This document shows, piece by piece, positions 25,069-33,188 of a DNA stretch of 34,940 nt (positions are counted from its first letter, which is position 1; each line of letters begins with the position of its first letter). Source of the DNA: Chromatiales bacterium (lineage in GTDB: Bacteria; Pseudomonadota; Gammaproteobacteria; Steroidobacterales; GCA-2729495); NCBI GenBank assembly GCA_002688175.1, contig NZCC01000014.1, positions 1 through 34,940 of the forward strand, written 5' to 3'. Made by a program: the position numbers and the translations under genes. The notes below the pieces were generated by a model that saw only the letters and a program-made list of their open reading frames with translations, was not told where the DNA came from and searched no databases.

Positions 25069-25317
25069 ATGTGGAAGTTCTGGGTTGGTGTAGTAGCCTT
25101 GATATTTGGTTCAGTCGTACCAATTTTTGAGCAATCTGGCGTGTCGTGGACGGCAGGAACAGTGATCGAGGTGGCGGGTTACGGGTTCACCGTAGCTTTT
25201 GTTGCCTGTCCCTCCTGTGGCCAGCGATGGTTTTACAAAGGATTACTCGATGCCGGGATATATGGGCCATTATTCAGCAAGTCCAGTTGTCCGAATTGCG
25301 ACCATTTATTCGACTGA
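25069..25317 (+). CDS. small membrane protein with zinc ribbon
   Basis: This 82-residue protein has two short hydrophobic segments (4-20 and 29-46), then a four-Cys zinc ribbon made of C47PSC50 and C74PNC77. The knuckles bracket a loop GQRWFYKGLLDAGIYGPLF. Zinc binding is inferred from the spacing. The ATG at 25069 lacks a clear Shine-Dalgarno. It is followed 4 bp later by the Sel1 gene. The family is unrecognised. Confidence 0.65.
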   Translation: MWKFWVGVVALIFGSVVPIFEQSGVSWTAGTVIEVAGYGFTVAFVACPSCGQRWFYKGLLDAGIYGPLFSKSSCPNCDHLFD

Positions 25318-25321
25318 GCGA

Positions 25322-25840
25322 ATGTTGCCCAGGTATGCATTGCTGATAGTTATCGGTGTTTTCAGCCTGATGCCGATTGTGAATGGTTACGGACAGGACG
25401 CATCTCCCGTACTGTGCCGGGATGCACTGCGCCCTTTGTTATTGCAATCCAGCCCTGATCCTGAACTTCTGCACGATGCTCAGCGGCTGTGTGCCGGACA
25501 GGCCGTAGCCGGTGATCCGGATGCGCTATACCAGCAATCGTTGCTGCATCTTGGTTTGATCGACTGGCAACCTGATAAGGCCATAGTGATGATTCGGAGC
25601 GCCGCCCAGAGCGGTATCTCCGAAGCACAATACTGGCTGGCCTGGCAGCATGAAGCAGGCCCTTTGCTCGACAACGACGCAGAGCAAGCATTGCACTGGT
25701 ATCTGCGTGCCGGGGAACAGGAACACCGGCTGGCACTGAGCCGACTGGCCGGCATCTATGCAAATGGTGAATTGGGCACCTCAGTCGATGCGCAGAAGGC
25801 GAGCCTGTATCGCGCACGGGTTGCGCAGTGCAGGAATTAG
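25322..25840 (+). CDS. Sel1-repeat secreted protein
   Basis: The protein is 172 residues from ATG 25322, a start that puts a signal peptide (LLIVIGVFSLMPIVNGYG) at the N-terminus. The mature part has alpha-helical Sel1/TPR-like units, for example AAQSGISEAQYWLAWQHEAG and ALHWYLRAGEQEHRLALS. Three Cys (C36, C61 and the terminal CRN) may pair. Sel1 proteins act as scaffolds for protein contacts. It starts 4 bp after the zinc-ribbon gene, so the two are probably co-transcribed. Confidence 0.75.
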   Translation: MLPRYALLIVIGVFSLMPIVNGYGQDASPVLCRDALRPLLLQSSPDPELLHDAQRLCAGQAVAGDPDALYQQSLLHLGLIDWQPDKAIVMIRSAAQSGISEAQYWLAWQHEAGPLLDNDAEQALHWYLRAGEQEHRLALSRLAGIYANGELGTSVDAQKASLYRARVAQCRN

Positions 25841-25947
25841 TCACTCCGACAACAGCATTTTTCTTTCCGTAGCATGGGTATCTGCGTATTCTTTGCAGTT
25901 GAGAGTCAGCCTCATTATTAACAGGAAAATCAGCAGGAACGATACGT

Positions 25948-26556
25948 ATGCCGGATGAAAAAGCTATTTTCGCTGCCAACCGTGAATGGGCACGGGCTAT
26001 GTGTGAATCCGAGCCGGGGTTTTTTGATCGGCTGGTGAATCAACAGGAGCCGGAATACCTGTGGATCGGTTGCTCGGACAGTCGTGTCCCGGCGAGCCAG
26101 ATTACCGGACTGCGACCGGGTGAGGTATTCGTCCATCGCAACATCGCGAATATCGTGCCCATCGATGATTTGAATTGTCAGGCGGTCATCCAGTACGCCG
26201 TTGATGTTCTGGGCGTCAAATGCATCGTGGTTTGCGGTCATTATGGGTGTGGCGGCGTGCTCGCTGCATTACGCGGTAAGGCGACCGGCCTGACCGGTGA
26301 CTGGATCAGCAGTATCGTTGCTTTACGTGAACAACATGCAAGTGATCTGGCTGCTTTGGCCACTGAGACCGAACGTCATGATCGACTGTGTGAGCTCAAT
26401 GTAATTGAGCAGGTACGCTGCCTCAGTGAGTCAGAAGTTATCAAGACAGCCTGGTCACGTGGACAGGCCTTACAGATACATGCCTGGATCTACAGTATCA
26501 AGGACGGTTTGCTAAAAAATCTGAATACCTCGGTCGGCGGACCGATCGGAGTATGA
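25948..26556 (+). CDS. can: beta-class carbonic anhydrase
   Basis: The 202-residue enzyme interconverts CO2 and bicarbonate. The zinc ligands are C42, H98 and C101, and the D44-R46 dyad is present in GCSDSRVPA and CGHYGCGG. FVHRNIANIV, VDVLGVKCIVV and the C-terminal LQIHAWIYSIKDGLL are typical of the E. coli Can branch. It starts at ATG 25948. Its stop overlaps a 41-codon ORF (ATGA), which in turn overlaps the DUF456 gene, implying a coupled transcript. Confidence 0.95.
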   Translation: MPDEKAIFAANREWARAMCESEPGFFDRLVNQQEPEYLWIGCSDSRVPASQITGLRPGEVFVHRNIANIVPIDDLNCQAVIQYAVDVLGVKCIVVCGHYGCGGVLAALRGKATGLTGDWISSIVALREQHASDLAALATETERHDRLCELNVIEQVRCLSESEVIKTAWSRGQALQIHAWIYSIKDGLLKNLNTSVGGPIGV

Positions 26557-26678
26557 AAAATGATCAAAGCGCTCTTGGTGAATTCGCAAAGTTACTGCCT
26601 CCGAACTCTGACCCTCACCGATCGCTAAATTTGGCGATTGGCAGCCTGATCTCGGGCAAAATTCAGCCATGGAAATGA
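26553..26678 (+). CDS. 41-residue ORF coupled to carbonic anhydrase and DUF456 genes
   Basis: This short frame starts on the ATG that overlaps the carbonic anhydrase stop (ATGA, 26553-26556). It ends at TGA 26676-26678, 10 nt inside the DUF456 gene. It has no frameshift or internal stop and fills the whole interval. The peptide is mixed, with a mildly basic end (SGKIQPWK) and no hydrophobic helix. It may be a real small protein or a leader that couples translation of the next gene. No family is known to me. Confidence 0.45.
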   Translation: MKNDQSALGEFAKLLPPNSDPHRSLNLAIGSLISGKIQPWK

Positions 26679-27151
26679 TCCTGCTCATGGTCCTCGGTCT
26701 TTGCCTGGCGCTGATTGGCCTTGCCGGGCTGGCATTACCGGCTTTGCCTGGCGCGCCGCTGCTGCTCGCCGGCCTCTTCTGTATCGCCTGGGCCGAAGAC
26801 TTTGTTTATGTCGGCACAGTGACGCTGGTCATACTTGCCGTTCTCGCGGTGCTGACTTATGTGGTAGACCTGATCGCCGGAGCTTTTGGTGTGCGGCGTT
26901 TTGGTGCATCGCCTCGTGCGATGCTTGGTGCCGCACTCGGCGCCGTCGTTGGTCTGTTCTTTGGTTTTGTCGGGATTGTGATCGGGCCCTTCATAGGTGC
27001 CGGGATCGGTGAGTTGTCGGTGGGGCGGGATCTGCGCGCGGCCGGACGAGCCGGTATAGGTGCGACAATCGGCCTGATCATCGGTGTCGCGGCCAAACTC
27101 ACACTCGCATTCGCAATGCTTGGAATTTTTACCCTGATGCGTTTTATGTGA
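26669..27151 (+). CDS. DUF456 membrane protein
   Basis: This 160-residue integral membrane protein is rich in Gly and Ala. It has the DUF456 pattern of a first hairpin (LALIGLAGLALPALPGAPLL), a middle helix ending VVDLIAGAFGVRRFGASPRA, and two glycine-zipper segments near 95-112 and 127-146. The function of the family is unknown. It starts at ATG 26669, within the 3' end of the small coupled ORF, and its stop overlaps the next GTG (GTGA). Confidence 0.87.
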   Translation: MEMILLMVLGLCLALIGLAGLALPALPGAPLLLAGLFCIAWAEDFVYVGTVTLVILAVLAVLTYVVDLIAGAFGVRRFGASPRAMLGAALGAVVGLFFGFVGIVIGPFIGAGIGELSVGRDLRAAGRAGIGATIGLIIGVAAKLTLAFAMLGIFTLMRFM

Positions 27152-27627
27152 TCGAATCGGGTCGGGAGATACTTTGCCACATGACGCCTGGGAGCGGAGA
27201 AAGCGGGGATACTGCAATCTGTGACGCACTCAGGGATTATTCCATTAGTGTCATTCGGTTTATTTCCGATAGTGCGCTGGATCCTCATCTGTATTTCGAG
27301 AAAAAATTAACGAGCAATGTCATGCTGGTTAAATCTATCGGGGAACTGCTGGGTATATTGACCAGCCTGATCGAATTGGTCGATGAAACATACAGTGGGG
27401 CATCCTCCTTGTCTGGCATAGACCAGGCTATGGGTCGCGACGGGTTACCGTCATTGTCATTATTGCGTACACCTGAAACCCGTTCAGTTGGCCTCGTACT
27501 GGCATGTGGTCGGATCCGGACATCGGCAGAGTACCGGCTGGTGGGAGAGCTCACGAGAAAAACATCAATACCTGAAGCTGATCGTTTTGTAGCTGAGCGA
27601 TTGCTGGCTGACTATGAACAGGCTTGA
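27148..27627 (+). CDS. hypothetical protein, coupled to DUF456
   Basis: This protein is 159 residues from GTG 27148, which overlaps the DUF456 stop by 4 nt. ATG 27181 would give 148 residues. It is mostly helical with hydrophobic patches (MLVKSIGELLGILTSLIELV), but shows no clear transmembrane segment or motif. The end overlaps the DUF2007-like gene by 14 nt. I do not recognise the family. Confidence 0.7.
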   Translation: MIESGREILCHMTPGSGESGDTAICDALRDYSISVIRFISDSALDPHLYFEKKLTSNVMLVKSIGELLGILTSLIELVDETYSGASSLSGIDQAMGRDGLPSLSLLRTPETRSVGLVLACGRIRTSAEYRLVGELTRKTSIPEADRFVAERLLADYEQA

Positions 27628-27952
27628 TGGATTCAAACTTGTTTATCGTGCGGCAAATGCTCTGGAGGCACATGTCATCAGGGGCTTGTTAGGCCAGCAC
27701 AATATTCAGGTACATTTGTTCGGGGAAGGGTTATCTTCCGGTTTTGGCGAGTTACCGGCCGAAGTCATCGAGGTCGAAATTCATGTCCCGACAGGCTATC
27801 GTCAGCTGGCCAGGCAGCTTATCGATGAGTATGAGGCGCAATCATCCGCTGTCGATGACCCGGCAAGTGAATGGATATGCAGGGACTGCGGTGAGAAAAA
27901 TCCGCTGACGCTCGGGTTGTGCTGGAATTGTCAGCAGCCGGGAGGTGATTGA
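27614..27952 (+). CDS. DUF2007-like signal-transducing protein with zinc ribbon
   Basis: The 112-residue protein begins with a DUF2007 domain: KLVYRAANALEAHVIRGLLG, then HNIQVHLFGEGL and VEIHVP, a small ferredoxin-like fold. It ends in a zinc ribbon with C89-x2-C92 and C103-x2-C106 (CWNC). DUF2007 proteins are described as putative signal transducers, but roles are undefined. The gene overlaps its upstream neighbour by 14 nt, so translation is probably coupled. Confidence 0.82.
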   Translation: MNRLDGFKLVYRAANALEAHVIRGLLGQHNIQVHLFGEGLSSGFGELPAEVIEVEIHVPTGYRQLARQLIDEYEAQSSAVDDPASEWICRDCGEKNPLTLGLCWNCQQPGGD

Positions 27953-28077
27953 TGGTGTATATGCTATGAGTGTGCAGTTAAATGTTGACTAATCAGCAAC
28001 TGGTCCGAATGTGTGCAATGAGACTGAGTTGAGAGCCATGACATGCGTGTGAACCACGACATTTAACGACTAGCCCG

Positions 28078-28857
28078 ATGATCAATCAGATTTCAATATA
28101 TCCGCTGCGGGTACGTGCAACTGAGTACCGTTTGTCAGTGCGCTTCCGCGAAGACGGTGATGACCTGATATTGTTTGTTCATGGCCTTGGCTGCAGCAAG
28201 GAAAGCTGGCGCGATGCGTGGCAGCGTCCGGAGCTACGCGGCAGATCTTTGCTGGCACCGGATCTGCCGGGATTCGGACATACCGCCTGTCTGCCGGGGT
28301 TTAGTGCCAATCTTGAAGACTATGCCCAGGTGCTGGGTGCATTGATAGATGCGCACGCGCTGCGGCGAATTCACCTTGTGGCACACAGCATGGGTGGGTC
28401 AATCGCGTTGTTGTTGCCGCCACAAGTTTTATCACGTCTTGAGAACCTGGTGCTTGTCGAGCCACGTTTGTTCAGGTCCAGTTGTGGCCTTGCGGCGGTG
28501 ACAGCTGATGTATCAAGTGATGAATTTTGTCGGTCGGTATTTCCCGGGATCCGGCAGCAGATGAACAATGATCCAAAAGCTGTATTCGATCTGGACAGGT
28601 CTGAAACCGGTGCATTTTATGCCAGCAGTCGCTCATTGATGAAGTGGTCAGCACAGCAGACTCTGCTTGAGAACTACAAAAGGGCGGAATGTCGAAAGTT
28701 TTTTATCTATGGTGCAGATAATCAACACTTGCAGGAGCTGACTTGCATTGAAAAGGCGCAGACCATTGCAATCGAACAAGCGGCACATTTTGTTATGAAC
28801 GACAATCCAGACAGTTTTTATGCTTGCCTGTCAGCAATTGTAGATACTCCCAGTTGA
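28078..28857 (+). CDS. alpha/beta hydrolase
   Basis: This 259-residue alpha/beta-fold hydrolase has the oxyanion strand LFVHGLGCSKESW, APDLPGFGHT, the nucleophile elbow AHS104MGG, an acid candidate D214 in YGADNQHL and the catalytic H237 in AAHFVMND. This matches esterases and carbon-carbon hydrolases of the MhpC/BioH type. The natural substrate is not evident. No signal peptide was seen. It follows a 125-bp gap and may begin a new transcript. The start lacks a strong ribosome site. Confidence 0.88.
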   Translation: MINQISIYPLRVRATEYRLSVRFREDGDDLILFVHGLGCSKESWRDAWQRPELRGRSLLAPDLPGFGHTACLPGFSANLEDYAQVLGALIDAHALRRIHLVAHSMGGSIALLLPPQVLSRLENLVLVEPRLFRSSCGLAAVTADVSSDEFCRSVFPGIRQQMNNDPKAVFDLDRSETGAFYASSRSLMKWSAQQTLLENYKRAECRKFFIYGADNQHLQELTCIEKAQTIAIEQAAHFVMNDNPDSFYACLSAIVDTPS

Positions 28858-28900
28858 GTTAACGATCGCGGCATATTCGGAGTATGCTGTCTGCAGAAAT

Positions 28901-29287
28901 ATGATTATTCAGCCTGCCAACAATTCTCCCGACCTGACCACCCTCGAACGATCAGTGTTGGAAATGGCATTTCTGGCGACAGGAACTGATCCTGGTTTTC
29001 GTGACCAGATTAATGTTGCAAAGGTTGCGATGCGCACACCGAGCGGTGTTGGCTTCGTGACGAAACTGAGCATAGCCGTAAAGCACCGCGTGGTGGACAC
29101 CAGTTGCGATGATGCCATGCTGGTGGTCATGGGTGAGCACCCGGCACTGCCCTCGGGTGCTGATTTCATCCTGCATATCAAGAGCGGCCGCATTAATTGT
29201 ATAGAGGCTTTCTGCCCCGAGGGGGCTTGGCCAGCTGATGAAGAATTGTTTGACATCCGTCCCGGCTCTGCTCATGCCAAACCCTGA
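28901..29287 (+). CDS. conserved hypothetical protein
   Basis: This 128-residue soluble protein has an N-terminal helix (LTTLERSVLEMAFLATG), then a beta-rich part (GVGFVTKLSIAVKHRVV, MLVVMGEHPALPSGADFIL) and ends with CIEAFCPEGAWPADEELFDI. No signal or membrane segment was seen. The family is unrecognised. It lies 43 bp after the hydrolase gene and 69 bp before a small membrane protein gene, all rightward. Confidence 0.7.
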   Translation: MIIQPANNSPDLTTLERSVLEMAFLATGTDPGFRDQINVAKVAMRTPSGVGFVTKLSIAVKHRVVDTSCDDAMLVVMGEHPALPSGADFILHIKSGRINCIEAFCPEGAWPADEELFDIRPGSAHAKP

Positions 29288-29356
29288 AAAAGGGTGCATC
29301 ACTTGATTACAGCCTGATAAAATCAGCATCTGCAGGATTCTGTGATGGGAGAAACG

Positions 29357-29758
29357 ATGAGCGGTTACGGAAAAATAAATCTACTCGGCATGCTACTGAT
29401 GCCAGCCATAGCAACCCTGACAGGGATCGTCATGTTCGGGCCCCGTGTTGATACGATGGTCGCGGTATTTGGAATGAATGCAATACCAATGCTGTTTGGT
29501 GGTTTATTTTCCGGTTTGTTGTTGCGTGGTTGCAGGAAGTACGGTGGTGTTGGCAGAGCAATCGCGCTGTGGCCGACTCTGTTGCCGGCTATTATCGGCA
29601 TCGTGTGGTATTTGAGTGATGCGTTATTTCCTGCTGAACAGGATCCGGGTCGGGTCTATATTGCCGGACCGCAGTATCTATTGGCGACGGCTATAGTGAC
29701 AGGCCTGGTCGCGTGGATAGTGTGTGCCATCGTAAGATCACAGCGCGCGGCTGCCTGA
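29357..29758 (+). CDS. small multipass membrane protein
   Basis: The protein is 133 residues from ATG 29357, chosen because GGGAGAA lies 6 nt before it (GTG 29342 and ATG 29345 are weaker). It has four hydrophobic helices near 8-27, 33-52, 66-83 and 105-123. A short cytosolic tail SQRAAA follows. No known motif was seen and the family is unrecognised. Confidence 0.7.
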   Translation: MSGYGKINLLGMLLMPAIATLTGIVMFGPRVDTMVAVFGMNAIPMLFGGLFSGLLLRGCRKYGGVGRAIALWPTLLPAIIGIVWYLSDALFPAEQDPGRVYIAGPQYLLATAIVTGLVAWIVCAIVRSQRAAA

Positions 29759-29845
29759 CCAATTTAGTGCCAACGTGAACTCATTGACTTGTTGTCAATT
29801 ATCTAACTGGTGCTGATATCTGTCTTCTGGCAAGTAAGTTGATGC

Positions 29846-30877
29846 ATGAACTCCGGTACTGAATGCCCTGTCAGCTATGTTCCATACAAAGAAGTAGGAT
29901 CACGGCCGAACACAATTGTTGATGGACCGCCGCTGGCATCGACGGTGCTGACACTGTCCCACTGGCCGAATAATCAGACCCCCGATTCCCTGCAGCGCGA
30001 TACTTCTACGGCAACGGTATTTGCTTACCTGGATGCGCAAAAAATCGATCATCAGATCGAGATCGTATCGAATAACCATTTTGATGAAGATGGTTTGTTC
30101 AGCATGTTCACATTTTGCAATCCGGATCTGGCAAGTAAACATCGGGCCTTGCTAGAATCAGGTGGTCTGGCCGGAGACTTCGGTATTGTCAATAACCCGG
30201 ATGCAGCGCGACTTTGTTTTATTATTGAAGCCTTCACTGATCCTGCCGTATCGCCACTGGATAAAGAAATTTTCAGGAGCTGTGAGGAGCGGCGTGTCGC
30301 TTCTTTTTACCGCGCGTTGCTGCCATTAGTCGCGGATTTTCTGCAGGATCCTGGCAGCTATAAAAAGTATTGGCAGGACCAGTACGAACATCTTGAATTG
30401 AGTCAGTCACTTGTAAAGTCAGGAAAAGTAGCCATCGAGGAGCGACCGGAACATGACCTGGCTATTATCAGAATTCCTGCTGACCTCCCCCAGAGAACCG
30501 TACGCCGTTATCTGAACGAAGAGCAGGCGGCGATTCACCCATTTGCCATTAACAGCGCGACGCGGTGCAACCGGATTTTGCAAATTTATCGCGGCGGTAT
30601 TGATCTTCATTACCGGTATGAAAGCTGGTTACGTTTTACATCCTGGCGGCCGCAGTTGCGCGTATCCCTGGAAGGGATTGCCGACCAGTTGAATGCATTG
30701 GAAAAATCACCCGGTATCTGGCGAGGTGAGGATGTCAATGACGTTATTCCGCGCTTGTATCTTGATGGTTGCCAGCGCACTTCACTTGCTGAGGATCAAT
30801 TCGTGACCATGCTCGAGGAATACCTTGCGAATGAACCTGTAGCATGGGATCCATATGACTGGCAGGATACTACCTAG
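29846..30877 (+). CDS. conserved hypothetical protein (possibly DUF6687-like)
   Basis: The 343-residue soluble protein has an N-terminal alpha/beta part with NTIVDGPPLASTVLTLSHWP, DTSTATVFAYLD and NNHFDEDGLFSMF. The NHFDEDG stretch resembles the DHH-type metal-binding motif, suggesting a phosphoesterase-like fold, but this is only a resemblance. The C-terminal third is helical and Trp/Tyr-rich. The DUF6687 label is from memory and tentative. Only 3 bp separate its stop from the VOC gene. Confidence 0.7.
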   Translation: MNSGTECPVSYVPYKEVGSRPNTIVDGPPLASTVLTLSHWPNNQTPDSLQRDTSTATVFAYLDAQKIDHQIEIVSNNHFDEDGLFSMFTFCNPDLASKHRALLESGGLAGDFGIVNNPDAARLCFIIEAFTDPAVSPLDKEIFRSCEERRVASFYRALLPLVADFLQDPGSYKKYWQDQYEHLELSQSLVKSGKVAIEERPEHDLAIIRIPADLPQRTVRRYLNEEQAAIHPFAINSATRCNRILQIYRGGIDLHYRYESWLRFTSWRPQLRVSLEGIADQLNALEKSPGIWRGEDVNDVIPRLYLDGCQRTSLAEDQFVTMLEEYLANEPVAWDPYDWQDTT

Positions 30878-30880
30878 CCC

Positions 30881-31303
30881 ATGACAACATTGCGCCCCTT
30901 CCATGTTGCAGTTCCGGTTGCTGATCTTGAAGTAGCACGGGCTTTTTATGTTGGCATACTGGGTTGTAGCGAGGGTCGTAGCGATAAGCAATGGGTCGAT
31001 TTTGATTTTTTTGGTCACCAGTTCGTTTGTCACCTGTGCCCGCCACAAGCAGGTGAAGCGCATCGCAATGAAGTTGACGACAAGCATGTGCCGGTTCCGC
31101 ATTACGGTATCGTATTAGCAATGGATGATTGGCAACGTCTGGCGACACGACTTACCGAAATCAATCAGACATTCATCATCGAACCGTACATTCGTTTCGC
31201 AGGACTGCCGGGTGAGCAGGGGACATTCTTTATCCGGGATCCGAGCGGCAATGCGCTGGAATTCAAGGGATTCACAGATCTCGAGACATTATTTGCGCGC
31301 TGA
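30881..31303 (+). CDS. VOC (glyoxalase/dioxygenase fold) protein
   Basis: The 140-residue protein has paired beta-alpha-beta-beta-beta modules. The likely metal ligands are H8 (FHVAVPV), H74 (PHYGIVLA) and E127 (GNALEFKGF), the usual His/His/Glu set of vicinal oxygen chelate enzymes. Substrates in this family range from glutathione adducts to catechols, so the specific reaction is unknown. It is almost contiguous with the preceding gene and convergent with the DksA-type gene, 21 bp away. Confidence 0.87.
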   Translation: MTTLRPFHVAVPVADLEVARAFYVGILGCSEGRSDKQWVDFDFFGHQFVCHLCPPQAGEAHRNEVDDKHVPVPHYGIVLAMDDWQRLATRLTEINQTFIIEPYIRFAGLPGEQGTFFIRDPSGNALEFKGFTDLETLFAR

Positions 31304-31324
31304 GATTCTGTAGATGGCAGGCAG

Positions 31325-31666
31325 TCAGATTGGCGGCAAATCTGCGCAATCGACACACTCAAAACTTTCGGGCCTGACAGCCAGGCGCCCGGCACCGATT
31401 TCTTCGCCACAGGTGACACAGATGCCGTAGCTGCCGTCATCAAGGCGATGCAAAGCCGCCTTTATTTCAGCCAGCTCTTCAATGGCTTCCGTCTCGAGTG
31501 CTGTAACGACTTCGACGTTGCCGAGTTCAGCTGCCTGCTCGGCCGAGTCAGCATTCAACGGATTACGCGCATGGTTATGAATTTTTGAGATGCGTTTTTC
31601 CAGCTCAGTTTTGGTGTCGAGCAGTTGTTTCCTGACTTTATCCTGATTCATTGTTTTCATCAGCAT
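31325..31666 (-). CDS. DksA/TraR C4 zinc-finger protein
   Basis: The protein is 113 residues from the ATG at 31666, preceded by GGAAC. The open frame extends to 31735, but those residues are unlike the family. A helical hairpin (LLDTKTELEKRISKIHNHARN) is followed by the C4 zinc finger C83-x2-C86 and C104-x2-C107 (GICVTCGEEIGAGRL). The family binds in the RNA polymerase secondary channel or acts as a related small regulator. At this length it is a short DksA/TraR-like paralogue, not the housekeeping DksA. Confidence 0.85.
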   Translation of the reverse strand: MLMKTMNQDKVRKQLLDTKTELEKRISKIHNHARNPLNADSAEQAAELGNVEVVTALETEAIEELAEIKAALHRLDDGSYGICVTCGEEIGAGRLAVRPESFECVDCADLPPI

Positions 31667-31735
31667 GTCGGTTCCGGATGACACTATTGAGTTTACGCCA
31701 AGACCCGGTAATTCTGAAGCGGTACACTGGGCCAA

Positions 31736-32350
31736 ATGGGCGGTAAAGAGAATAATATTACGGGTCTGGGCCTGACCGGAATCGTGTTGGCGGCCGGCGC
31801 TTCACTCCGTCTGGGCCGCCCCAAGCAGCTCGTCGAACTGGATGGAATACCACTGCTGGTGCGGATTCTGCGGGTATTGCTGGCACACTGTGATCGTGGT
31901 GTGATCTGTGTTCTCGGTGCCCATGCGGCTGATATCCGGCCGGCGCTGGACCGTATGGATGTCCGGATTGTCGTCAATTCGGATTGGCATGAGGGCCTAG
32001 GGGCCTCGATTCGGGCCGGTGTCGCACATGTGCCTGCCGATACGCGGGCCATTTTGCTGTCCGTCTGTGATCAGCCGTTGGTGTGCAAAGCCGATATCGC
32101 CCGGCTTGGCGCAGAATGGCAGATTGACCAGCAGGCCATTGTGGCTGCTGGCTATGGTGAGGGTTATGGTGTGCCGGCTATTTTTCCGGCTGCCTATCGC
32201 GACGATCTGGCCGCATTGCAGGGTGACCAGGGGGCGAAAACATTGATTGACGCTGCCCCGGGACGGCGCATTGTTGAGATGCCCAACGCCGCATTCGATA
32301 TCGATAACAGTGCTGATCTGGCTCAGCTGTATAAGTTCAACAGTAAATGA
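31736..32350 (+). CDS. MocA/MobA-like molybdenum-cofactor nucleotidyltransferase
   Basis: This 204-residue NTP transferase has the glycine-rich nucleotide loop GIVLAAGASLRLGRPKQLV (15-33), the metal-binding SVCDQPLV segment and the late DQGAKTLID. This is the MocA (CTP:molybdopterin cytidylyltransferase) branch, although close relatives act on other sugars or lipids. The downstream moaD and moaE genes support a molybdenum cofactor role. ATG 31736 is the only good start. It is divergent from the DksA-like gene. Confidence 0.87.
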   Translation: MGGKENNITGLGLTGIVLAAGASLRLGRPKQLVELDGIPLLVRILRVLLAHCDRGVICVLGAHAADIRPALDRMDVRIVVNSDWHEGLGASIRAGVAHVPADTRAILLSVCDQPLVCKADIARLGAEWQIDQQAIVAAGYGEGYGVPAIFPAAYRDDLAALQGDQGAKTLIDAAPGRRIVEMPNAAFDIDNSADLAQLYKFNSK

Positions 32351-32426
32351 CAATCAGTGACAAATACCGATGGCGAGGCTGGAGCCGGATGGTAGACTCG
32401 ACGGTCGTTTTGGCAGGTCACAAATA

Positions 32427-32666
32427 ATGATCACGGTACAAATTGAATATTTTGCGATTCTTCGTGAGCATATCGGCAAGAATGCCGAGGAAGTGCAGAC
32501 CGAAGTCGTTACTGCCGGAGAGCTTTACGATGAGTTAGCCGCTCGTTATGCATTTCCGCACATGACCCATATGAAGGTCGCCATCAATGATGAATTTTCT
32601 GAATGGGGGGCTGCTCTTGCTGAGGGCGATTCGATTGTATTCATACCACCGGTTGCAGGCGGATGA
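32427..32666 (+). CDS. moaD: molybdopterin synthase small subunit (sulfur carrier)
   Basis: This 79-residue ubiquitin-fold sulfur carrier ends in the required Gly-Gly (PPVAGG), which is thiocarboxylated before donating sulfur to precursor Z. The opening MITVQIEYFAILREHIG and EGDSIVFIPPVAGG are typical of MoaD. The ATG at 32427 gives the standard length, and an in-frame start at 32370 adds 19 unrelated residues. The stop overlaps moaE by 4 nt (ATGA), which matches the stoichiometric MoaD-MoaE complex. Confidence 0.92.
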   Translation: MITVQIEYFAILREHIGKNAEEVQTEVVTAGELYDELAARYAFPHMTHMKVAINDEFSEWGAALAEGDSIVFIPPVAGG

Positions 32667-33121
32667 ACCGTTTCTCTTTTTCACATGAAGACGTGTCCGG
32701 AGAACAAATACGTCGGCTGGTTGCCGACGAAACATCTGGAGCGTATGTGGCTTTTGAAGGCTGGGTTCGTAATCACAATGAGGGCCAGCAGGTTCTGCGT
32801 CTTGAATACGAAGCATTTGAGAGTCTTGGTACCAAGGAAGGTGAGCGCATCATCCGTGAAGCCGAACAACGCTTCGGGATCAGTACAGTCTATTGTGTTC
32901 ATAGGCTAGGCAAGCTGGAAATTGGCGATCTGGCTGTCATTGTCGGTGTCAGTACACCTCATCGTGGCGAAGCCTTCGAGGCATGTCGTTATATTATCGA
33001 TGAAGTGAAACACCGGGTTCCGGTCTGGAAAAAAGAGCACTATGTCAATGGTGATTCCGGCTGGGTCAACTGCGAGCGTTGTGCAGCCGCAGCGCATCAG
33101 CACGATCATGGCGAGCACTAA
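32663..33121 (+). CDS. moaE: molybdopterin synthase large subunit with Cys/His-rich tail
   Basis: The 152-residue MoaE has GAYVAFEGWVRNHNEG, LEYEAFESLGTKEGERI, VCVSTPHRGEAFEACRY-like residues (VGVSTPHRGEAFEACRY) and KHRVPVWKKEHY, which holds the catalytic lysines (about K116 and K124). With MoaD it converts precursor Z to molybdopterin. Beyond the usual end is a tail with C137-x2-C140 and H145, H147, H149 and H152, a possible metal site not expected in MoaE. It is coupled to moaD. moaA and moaC are not in the window. Confidence 0.92.
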   Translation: MNRFSFSHEDVSGEQIRRLVADETSGAYVAFEGWVRNHNEGQQVLRLEYEAFESLGTKEGERIIREAEQRFGISTVYCVHRLGKLEIGDLAVIVGVSTPHRGEAFEACRYIIDEVKHRVPVWKKEHYVNGDSGWVNCERCAAAAHQHDHGEH

Positions 33122-33188
33122 TTACTGGTAAGCATCGCCACCTCGCGGCAAAAAAACGCTTCTGCGGGTTGTGATTTCCCTGTGCGAA

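Noticed and set aside
26605-26645. Near-palindrome around AAATTT (TCGCtAAATTTgGCGA) before DUF456
   Set aside because: It lies inside the coupled 41-codon ORF, has a mismatch and no promoter context, so it is probably chance.
31667-31735. Longer start for the DksA-like protein
   Set aside because: The 23 extra residues are unlike the family and would overlap the divergent promoter. ATG 31666 has a ribosome site.
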